From: Erythroxylum novogranatense
Taxonomy: Eukaryota > Streptophyta > Magnoliopsida > Malpighiales > Erythroxylaceae
Direction: 5' to 3'
Assembly: GCA_029891385.1 (NCBI GenBank)
Contig: CM057228.1
Location: forward strand, 67,617,523-67,681,522
Length of the DNA: 64,000 nt
Positions 56,433-64,000 of this stretch are shown piece by piece. Position numbers and translations under genes: made by a program. Positions within the stretch are counted from its first letter, which is position 1; the number at the start of each line of letters is the position of its first letter. The notes beneath the pieces are model-generated. The model did no database searches and was not told where the DNA came from. It worked only from the letters and a program-made list of their open reading frames with translations.

Positions 56433-57693
56433 TGTAGAGAAATCGAGTTAGGATTTGATCTGAATCACAGCGGCATAATCACGAAACTTTTTCGTGATTT
56501 TTGATTTCTAAAAAATTAAGATCTATTTAATTCTATAAAATGATAAAATGATTAACACGAATTAAAATAAAGCAAAAATTTAATTCGTATCTTATTTCGA
56601 AGCTTGATCTTTATCTTATTGTATCCCTCGAACCATTTTCGAAACTAAGTCGTCTCAACCACCGTAGCCGCACAAGTGTCCGACCTCTAACGTTATCCAC
56701 AAAACAGGTTGAGAGAACTCTGTAATTTTTACAGAGAGGGTTAAGCATGAAGTTCTAACTCCATAGAGCTCAAGCCTATTTATAATAAATTTTGGACGTT
56801 TTTAGTAATTTAATTGAAATTAAATACTAATTTCAATTAAACTTTAATTAAAATTACAAATAATTCTAATTAAAGACCAATTATGCCCAAATAAGATTCA
56901 ATATCTTATATTGATCCTTATTTATTAAATATGTCATATTTAATCATAAAGTTTATCAAACTTTATAATCAAGTCTAACTTGATTGAATTAACTTTGTTC
57001 TCTCCAACTCATTTTATATGTGAGATCCATTAGGTTCTCAAATATATTGGCAATGATTATAAATTATAATTATAATTTATAATTAGAATTAGATAGATTA
57101 AAACTCCTTTTAATTTATCTTTAATTCTCCAATTAAACAATTTATAATCATAGATCAAGATTGGCGTCTAGCAACGCATCATGACCACCCAAATATTTAG
57201 AAATATCAAAGTGATTTTGACTAACCTTTCCGTGCATGATTTTTCCGTATAATTCAATCCTTTCATCAACCAATGTTCCAATTAGACATAGAGCATACAA
57301 TTAATGTCTACTCTATTTTAAGTCTAATTATATTTGTTCTCTGTCATTAACTATTGATTCAATTAATGATATTTATAAATTGTTTACAAAATATCATTCC
57401 ACCTTGGCCAAGGATTTCCTGAATCATATTAATCGAGAACAACAAAACAGTCTCCCAAATTACTTTAGGGTGATGAATCATATCTTGATTATTCAACTAT
57501 TTATATATAGTTTATGTTACATCCAATGACTACCATTTAAACAACCTTTGATAAAATAGATCACGAGTAGTATCAAAACATATCAATCCCCATAGATAAC
57601 TTTGATAACCTCAAGTCAAAGGATCACTTATACAATCATCACAATGAAAATTCCATAGACATACAAGTAATGTTTCAAATGAATTTCTCATTT
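56433..57693 (-). repeat. Element D 5' LTR, truncated
   Basis: Plus-strand start TGTAGAGAAATCG. Matches 46097-47360 throughout with scattered changes, then stops near 57693 where the 3' LTR continues for another 350 bp. Confidence 0.8.
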
Positions 57694-57973
57694 GAGGCTA
57701 TCCGTTTCTAAGGCCTTTTAAGTGGTTTGCTTGTGGTTCTTGTTGGTGTCTTCTCTCTAATTTGAGGGTTTACTGACTCGGGTTCAGAATGATGTTTCAT
57801 TTGTCAATTGCGGAAATCGCCACCATTCACGAGGGCTCTGATGACAGAGTCAGTCTTGAAATGTAGGAGAAGTCCCATTTGTCACCAAAGGAGGGCAACA
57901 ACAAGATCTTGGCAAAGAAATCTGCCCACGAAATGAATCCAACGCTGGTTAATATTGTTGTGTCTGATGGGGA

Positions 57974-58516
57974 TGTTAGACATTTTTGCCCCAAAGGGCA
58001 ATTTTGTCAATGTCTCTGAAGTTGGACTAACATTAATTGCAATTTTGGTTTTTAAATAAATTACTGGTTAAGTTGCGCCATTTGATCCGGATAAAGATAA
58101 TAAAGTGACCCAAAAAATGATCTAAATTAATGGGTCGAAGTCTGGGTGGAAAATGGGTCCCGATCAGTGTGGACCGGGTCCATATCAGCCTTGTGATGAG
58201 GAAGTCCGATATGGAAGCTATGTATATAGGTTAGGTCTCCTGCAGTTACTCATAAGCATAAAGAGAACGTTCACGAGCATAAGGTTCCTGACTCATTAAG
58301 GAAGCTCGAAATGCTGAGGAAACTGTAAAAAGGCCTAGCTCGTGAGTCGGTGATCGCTTTCCACTAAAGGACCCGGGAGATTCGGAGATGTTTGGAGTTC
58401 GAAATCGGCATTGGAACCCGAAATGGAACCGAATCCAGGTATTCCGCATTACCTTCATTTTTTATCATTTCACGTGATCCTGGGGTACGTAATAAGGTCT
58501 CCTCTTCGTACTAACA
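57974..58516 (+). repeat. Element E 5' LTR (543 bp)
   Basis: TGTTAGACATTTTTGCCCC to TCGTACTAACA. A TATATAG box at 58223-58229 is a likely promoter. Confidence 0.88.
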
Positions 58517-58518
58517 TG

Positions 58519-58530
58519 TGGTATGAGAGC
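58519..58530 (+). promoter_or_regulatory. Element E primer-binding site
   Basis: TGGTATGAGAGC, one mismatch from the iMet site, 2 nt after the LTR. Confidence 0.85.
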
Positions 58531-58800
58531 GGTTACGTGATCAGATTTCCAGAAACGAAGATTTTTTGATTTTTATCTCTTTTGGGTTTTCTGTAGTTTT
58601 TTATTCATTTTTCAGCTTTTTTGCGTGATTGATTGCGTAAAAGTAATATACATAAGGCTAGCTACAAAAAACGGGTTGAAAACGGGCCAAACAGAGCAAT
58701 CACTGTTTGATTGTTTGGTCAATATCTGGTTAACCCAGTTATAGACTTTCAGAAGACAGTCAAGTGAGTATTGAGATAGTTGAAGGAATCAAGGATTATA

Positions 58801-59739
58801 TGTTGACATATAGTAAAGTCAACAGACTGAACCTCGTAGGGAGTTCAGATTTGAAGATAGCTATATGTTCGGATGATAGAAGGTTCACTTAAGGTTACAG
58901 TTCAAGTTTGCATATGGTACAATGTCGTTGAAGTGCGTCATAGAGACACGTGTAACTTACTCGATTAGGCATGCAGAGTGTATGCCAAGGGGCTACTTCG
59001 CAGACAGTTTAACTCAGAAATTTAATTTCTGAGTGGTCTGTGGTCCATTCAGAGGCTAGACCCATCTGGTTTTACTGTGACATTCTTCTTATAGTGTTGT
59101 TTCATAACAACGAAGAATATCACAGGGTCATAGCAGTTAAAGATCAATTATTTAGTCATAAATGTGTTAAAATGAAAAGTGACATCAAGGTTTGGAGCAT
59201 ATAAGGACTGAGGAATTCTAAGTCGATCCTTTAATGTAGGACTTCACCCACTTGTGTTTGTAACACAAGTATACAATATGGGTGTTGTGATGTCGTTAGA
59301 CACTGTCGGTTAGGGGATCGTTAGGTTTGCTCCATATACATTTGTACAATTTAAAGTATTATGATGATATGATGATTATGATAGAGATGATCATCATTTA
59401 TCTTCAGTATTACGTGTCATCATACATAGTCATAGTACGTATAAAAGTCTTAAGATTTGTGTCAATCTTAAGCATTTGAAGGTCATTAGGCATATATACA
59501 GATTGACCTTGTGCCTATGTCATTTAGACGCATAAAGTTTAACATAGCTAGCTATAAAGTTTGACATGACATAGGGGGATATAAGTTTTTAATCCCATAA
59601 AGGGTTCTCTAATGCAGTTTAGCATTCAGTTGGAGAACATAAAGAATTTCTCTAATGTTGTTTAGCATAAAGCCAGAGAAATTGAGACCGACAAACGATG
59701 ATGATACAATTTAGATCATAAAGGGATCATCGTAGTTTG
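58801..59739 (+). repeat. Array of at least eleven stem-loops inside element E
   Basis: Perfect or near-perfect inverted repeats with short loops at 58801-58824 (7 bp), 58827-58848 (6), 59012-59034 (9), 59075-59125 (13 with one mismatch, plus 6 inner), 59250-59270 (9), 59449-59472 (9), 59479-59510 (7), 59514-59575 (10), 59604-59638 (6 plus 5 inner), 59645-59683 (9) and 59692-59739 (6 plus 5 with a bulge). The last seven are nearly back to back. The two at 59604 and 59645 share TTCTCTAATG and TTTAGCAT and look like duplicates. CATAAAG recurs in or between loops. Confidence 0.8.
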
Positions 59740-59988
59740 CCACACTCTATTTTCCCATTCATGTTAGTGGGGTATTAGGTATTTGTGATTGTATTAGATC
59801 TGTGTCACATATGACACATGCATTTGATAATTTTCGGTACCGAAAGGCTTGCGGGACAGAATGATGGATTTTCGTTATCTTTGGATCAAATGTTTTGTTT
59901 TCAAAATTTTAGACGTCTATACAGTTGCGTGGCTTACCGGGTTTTTAAATTGTTTTTTAAACTAAAGTCTACCGCAATTAATGATAGT

Positions 59989-60001
59989 CCAAAGGGGAGA
60001 T
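59989..60001 (+). promoter_or_regulatory. Element E polypurine tract
   Basis: CCAAAGGGGAGAT directly before TGTTAG of the 3' LTR. Confidence 0.82.
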
Positions 60002-60544
60002 TGTTAGATATTTTTGCCCCAAAGGGCAATTTTGTCAATGTCTCTGAAGTTGGACTAACATTAATTGCAATTATGGTTTTTAAATAAATTATTGATTAAG
60101 TTGTGTCATTTGATCCGGATAAAGATAATAAAGTGGCCCAATAAATGATTTAAATTAATGGGTCGAAGTACGGGTAGAAAATGGGTCCCGATCAGTGTGG
60201 ATCGGGTCCATATCAGCCTTGTGATGGGGAAGCCCGATATGAAAGCTATATATATAGGTTAGGTCTCTTGCAGTTACTCATAAGCATAAAAAGAACGTTT
60301 ACGAGCATAAGGTTCCTGACCCGTTAAGGAAGCTCGGAACGCTGAGGAAACTGTAGAAAGGCCTAGCCCGTGAATCAGTGAGCGCTTTCCACTAAAGGAC
60401 TCGGGAGATTCGGAGACGTTTGGAGTTCGAAATCGGCATCGGAATCCGAAATGGAACCGAATCCAAGTATTCCGCATTACCTTCGTTTTTGATCCTTTCA
60501 CGTGATCCTAGGATACGTAATAAGGTCTCCTCTACGTACTAACA
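60002..60544 (+). repeat. Element E 3' LTR (543 bp)
   Basis: TGTTAGATATTTTTGCCCC to ACGTACTAACA. Same length as the 5' LTR, with a few dozen substitutions by eye. Confidence 0.88.
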
Positions 60545-60658
60545 GAGGAGTCTCTCACAACTCAAGCATCCTCCAACAAACCAGATTTGTCAGACATACC
60601 TTCACCCAAGAAGGCTCATTTATCAAGGATTTCAAGTGCCCGTGAACAATGCAGATAG

Positions 60659-61211
60659 TGGCACTCCTATATATTGACCAGACTTACAAGTTGCTGTGAT
60701 CGTGACTAGATAAGAGCTTATGTCCCCTGGCATGTGTATCAGTAAACGATCATTTTCCCTATATTAGGGATTCTGGTGAGCTGAATAATTAGTGTTTTAT
60801 ATATTATTCTATCAAGTTCACATCTCCTTCGGTTGTGGCTTTCATGACCATGACAATTATTAGGCTTTGCTTTGTTCCTTGTTTATAATTCTCGCTGCCC
60901 ACGTGCTGCTCTGGTTTGAATTGAACGTCTCATTTCAAAGATGTGAAGTCTACTGACAGATTAATTTTCCTTGCTTATATTGTTGTTAGCTAGTAGGCTA
61001 ATGCTACTTGGAAGAAACATGGTCTCTTTCATACTCTTACTAATGCAACATAACTTTTTCTTTAAATTCTCCTTATAGAGTTTTGTCCTTGCTATGTTCA
61101 CGATAATCTTTTTCAAAAGCTGGCAACCTAGATCAAACCTTAATTAGGATTATTAAAAAATAGCTTCAATATAGCTACATTGTTATTCCATCCCCTTTCA
61201 CTATTGTAATA
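60659..61211. other. Intergenic DNA, possibly 3' UTR of the split gene
   Basis: No open frame or repeat noticed. Confidence 0.4.
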
Positions 61212-61721
61212 GTGATGACCTTAAAGGGTAATAGGAAAACCTTTGTGCATTTTCGGAGGGCATGTACTGAATTAGACATAAATAAGGAGCTTTCAAAATA
61301 CTATAACCTTATAACATACAGAAAAAAAACAAAACAAAAGGATTCTCAACTTACTGTAATGACTGATATTTCATACTTTATAAAACTTCAAAGCATAAAA
61401 AATACCTCTCACAAAGTTTGGAAGCTGACAGGTTACCCTTTCACCAATGATGAAGCGCTTGAACTTAACATGAACTCCAATCCCATTAATAAGGAATCCA
61501 CAAAATGGCTTTCATATAGTCTTAAAGATCATATTGTTCCCCACATAATGGCATCTAAGCAAGTAATCTTTAATACTTTATCTCTTAAACCAACTATTAC
61601 CCTAATTCATGATCTAATTGTCTTACCTTTTATTGTAAACCCTTTGCAAATATTAAAGGTACTAATACTATTTTATAATGTTATTACTCTAACAATAGTG
61701 GTGATTCTTCAAGTTTTATAA
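61212..61721 (+). pseudogene. Unidentified 169-codon open frame, possibly Copia gag remnant
   Basis: Unusually long for this AT-rich stretch. The piece SHKVWKLTGYPF resembles the segment after the zinc knuckle in Copia gag proteins (CxKLxGYP), but the knuckle itself is absent and the rest shows no motif. The hydrophobic C-terminus could be chance. It starts at ATG 61212 without a known promoter. Equally likely to be non-coding. Confidence 0.25.
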
Positions 61722-62191
61722 AAGAAGATTCATCAATCCGGAGAAAAGATAACAAGAGAAAAAGATAGATAATTTACAAGATATGATCCATCCACATACA
61801 AGAAAAGGTCACAAATAGAGTTGAACCAAGTAACATTAAAGTTATAAAATTAAAAGTCAATTTATAAAGTATCCAATAGGTTTTGAACCTGTACCAAAAG
61901 TTTAGAAAGGGTCAATTTAAGGGTTGGAAAAGCCTCAATTTTCTAATCATAACCTAACTCATTCCTGATGTTAGAGTTGGTAGGGCCCAATCAGATTCGG
62001 GCCAGAACTCTGACTCGGATGTACCTGTGCCCAGCCCAGTTCATTGTTGTATACTGATTTAAAACTCCAGATCTCCACCCCACCCCACTCCAGTTTGGCT
62101 TAGCAGTACAAAACAGCCAACAAAACAACTTCTTGCGTTTTCCTACTAATTTGTGTTGTATCTACAAAGCAAAAGAAAAAGAAAGAAAAGA
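61722..62191. other. Upstream region and probable 5' UTR of the NAC gene
   Basis: Pyrimidine-rich CTCCACCCCACCCCACTCC near 62075 and A-rich DNA just before the ATG. No clear TATA box. Confidence 0.4.
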
Positions 62192-64000
62192 ATGGGAGCG
62201 ATGTCGATGGAATCGCTGCCACTGGGATTTAGGTTCAGGCCAACAGATGAAGAGCTGATAAACCACTACCTCAGGCATAAGATCAACGGTCGAATTCCTG
62301 AGGTCCAAGTCATCCCCGAAATCGATGTTTGCAAATGGGAGCCCTGGGACTTGCCTGGTTTCTTACTACTCTTTTATTCTTCTTCTTCCACTTTTTTTTT
62401 TCATTCCAAAAAGGAAAAAAAAAAAAAAGGGAAGGAGATGGTGTTTTTGTTAAATGTTAATGAATTTTACGAGTCAATCAGTTTGAAGTTGGAACAATTC
62501 TGAATCTTCCCTCAAATTTTGTTTTCCTTAATATTCCTTAGGAATAAATTTGTTTTTATTTCGTACATCTGCCACTTTCCTTACTCACCAAGATTTCTTT
62601 TCTGCTCACCTTTTTCCTTTATTCTTTTCCAAAGTAAGAAAAGAAAAAAGCTTTGATGATTAAAGCTGATGTTTCAGGACTATCACTGATAAAGACGGAC
62701 GATCCGGAATGGTTCTTCTTCTGCCCTCGTGACAGGAAGTATCCAAATGGGCATCGTTCCAATAGAGCCACCGGTGCTGGCTACTGGAAGGCAACCGGCA
62801 AGGATCGCACCATTAAGTCCCGAAAGTCCGGTTATAACTCCAACTTGATTGGCATGAAGAAAACTTTGGTTTTCTACAGAGGCCGCGCTCCAAAGGGCAA
62901 GCGAACCAACTGGATTATGCACGAGTACCGCGCTACTGAAAAGGATGTCGATGGTAACGCTCCTGGTCAGGTCGTCTTTCCTCTCCCTGCTTTTTATCAA
63001 ACATTTTCTTTTGTTTAACATGCTCTCTATTCTTAAATTATCTTTTCTTATTGTAATCTTTGCTTGGTAATTTTACTATTTCTGAGTGTCTGTCTGTCCT
63101 CTCTGTTTATTTATTATTATTATTTGGCCCAACCATGTCCAGCGTGCCTTTGTCCTCTGTCGCTTGTTCCGAAAGCCAGAAGAAACAGTTGACGTCATAA
63201 GATATGATGAAGTAGACCAAAATAGACTCTTTCCTGGGACATTTAAATCCTTCCAAGAAATGCAAATATCTGAATCTGATGTGCAAGTCATCAAACAACC
63301 AGAAGGTATAGAGACGTCTGTTAATGCTGTGGTGCCTTCTGAGAGTTGCGGAAATAGCCGGGATGTTGAAGATCATGGAGCTGCTGCTGCAGAGGTGAGA
63401 ATTTGATTCTCTTTTAGCTTGTACTGTATTAAGAAGTGATCATCATTCTTTTGTTCCTCTTATGTAGGCGTATTCTTTATTGGATGGAAATTCTGGTGAT
63501 TTCGATTATGAACTGTTCTCTCCAGTGCAATCGCATATTTATGGAGACCTACCACACTGCACAGATTCACCCTATGCCAATGATCTTAACTGCTTCCATT
63601 TCCATGATAGAACTAATGGACTAAATGCGTCCCTCTCAGAGTTGTGGGATGCCTTCAATAAGAACGATGAGTGTTCTTTTGAAGAGTTAATTAGCCAAAA
63701 GGAATTTAATGATCAAAATGATAATAAGTTGGGTGGTCGTATGCCACTTGGAAACTTCCATTATGGAAACGACTTTACATACATCTATGAACAAGCTGAC
63801 GAGGCCCAAATGCAGGTAAATGCATACTAACATGGTTGGTGACTTTTTGCTGGTATGGCTCTAAGAGCGTCAAATCCAAAGTTCAGTAATTTATTCTATG
63901 CAAAATTATTGAAAATTTGACTTGTTATCATATCTTCTTTTTATCATTCTGATCCAAAGATGGGAGCTTCAATGCCCGTTAATAAGCAAATTGATGGCAA
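62192..64000 (+). CDS. NAC transcription factor, NTL9-like (5' part, cut by window edge)
   Basis: Exons 62192-62357, 62678-62970, 63143-63394, 63468-63815 and 63960 onward, all with GT-AG junctions, giving 353 codons plus 13 visible in exon 5. The start [13 protein letters not shown] matches NTL9-group proteins. An upstream in-frame ATG at 62153 would add 13 Lys/Arg-rich residues and is less likely. NAC subdomains appear in order: A ([19 protein letters not shown]), B ([16 protein letters not shown]), C ([16 protein letters not shown] and [10 protein letters not shown]), D ([20 protein letters not shown] and WIMHEYR) and E ([12 protein letters not shown]). The acidic region [20 protein letters not shown] matches the NTL9 activation part. 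NTL factors carry a C-terminal membrane anchor and are released by stress, but that part lies beyond the window. NAC domains bind CGT[G/A]-type sites as dimers. Confidence 0.92.

Larger units (their letters stand above)
46097..57693 (-). mobile_element. Element D: old Copia retrotransposon with nested insertions
   Basis: The same LTR sequence occurs at 46097-47712 and 56433-57693. A purine tract (minus strand AAGTGGGAGAT) abuts the first, and an iMet primer-binding site abuts the second, so the element runs on the minus strand. The 5' LTR lacks its first 350 bp or so. The internal region shows only decayed traces of Copia RNase H and pol end (minus strand near 48470-48360, SGSIVVLFGGS, and near 47960-47800, GVIRFNQVLTIENL). 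A GGTACC-rich insertion and element C lie inside it. Confidence 0.75.
57974..60544 (+). mobile_element. Element E: 2571-bp non-coding LTR element with stem-loop-rich interior
   Basis: Two 543-bp LTRs (57974-58516 and 60002-60544), TG...CA ends, a primer-binding site and a purine tract in the right places. The flanks GGGGA and GAGGA are a 5-bp target duplication with one change. The 1485-bp internal region has no gag or pol. The only open frame of note (59818-60087) runs into the LTR and matches nothing known. The purine tract GGGGAGATTGTTAG style suggests a Copia parent. Confidence 0.87.
57770..60658 (+). pseudogene. Unidentified host gene fragment split by element E
   Basis: From about 57865 the plus strand reads SPKEGNNKILAKKSAHEMNP and then TLVNIVVSDG up to the element. 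If element E and one copy of the duplicated target are removed, the frame continues SLTTQASSNKPDLSDIPSPK, then KAHLSRISSAREQCR and a stop at 60656-60658. The exact fit of the frame across the empty site suggests a real exon, probably the last one. Upstream, LLTRVQNDVSFVNCGN in one frame and SDDRVSLEM followed by TAG in another suggest an older frameshift and stop, or a misplaced splice site. I do not recognise the protein. The Ser/Lys-rich C-terminus gives no function. Confidence 0.5.

Noticed and set aside
58801..59739. CRISPR-like repeat array
   Set aside because: The stem-loops differ in sequence and spacing, there are no identical repeats or spacers, and the setting is a plant LTR element.
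59818..60087. 89-codon frame in element E
   Set aside because: It crosses the purine tract into the LTR and shows no gag or pol motif. The part in the LTR would also have to recur in the 5' LTR.

Overview
The window is nuclear DNA of a flowering plant, most likely a eudicot. The reasons are GT-AG split genes of plant-specific families (a FLOE1-type DUF1421 protein and a NAC transcription factor), very AT-rich intergenic DNA, and layers of plant LTR retrotransposons, a LINE and MITE-like elements. The species cannot be named from the sequence alone.

Layout. 1-13093: a tandem LTR-internal-LTR-internal-LTR array of a non-coding Ty3/gypsy-type element (family A; LTR about 4.55 kb, internal region only about 0.6 kb), cut by the left window edge. 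Its right end sits in the reverse transcriptase of a Sirevirus-like Copia element whose 3' part runs to 17899 (broken pol, broken envelope-like ORF, 3' LTR, two clusters of an AGTCGACT palindrome). 19009-24340: the only complete host gene, a three-exon FLOE1 homologue. Its second intron holds a solo LTR with a 5-bp target duplication and a 109-bp tandem duplication. 24587-25739: two MITE-like elements. 26735-32013: a decayed LINE on the minus strand between diverged inverted repeats. 32319-36706: AT-rich DNA with an Athila-like gag remnant and a second LINE RT remnant on the plus strand. 36707-45320: element B, a complete minus-strand non-coding LTR retrotransposon (LTR about 2.6 kb, target duplication GAAAT) that splits that second LINE.

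46097-57693: an old minus-strand Copia element (D) with one complete and one truncated LTR. Inside it lie a GGTACC-rich insertion (about 50690-51626) and element C (52034-55846), a gypsy deletion derivative that keeps gag and protease but has lost RT and most of integrase (target duplication CACAA). 57974-60544: element E, a 2.57-kb LTR element with no protein gene and at least eleven stem-loops in its internal region. It interrupts what looks like the last exon of an unidentified gene. 62192-64000: the first exons of an NTL9-like NAC transcription factor, cut by the right window edge.

Two host genes carry the cellular functions. FLOE1-type proteins are water-responsive condensate proteins that act in seed germination. 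NTL-type NACs are usually membrane-tethered stress transcription factors. Nothing in the sequence links the two. Nearly everything between them is nested mobile DNA, and four of the LTR families (A, B, C, E) are non-autonomous, so they would need proteins from elements elsewhere. The most unusual features are the stem-loop-packed element E, the three-LTR array of family A, the extended U5 with an internal primer-binding site in element B, and the gag-protease deletion derivative C.
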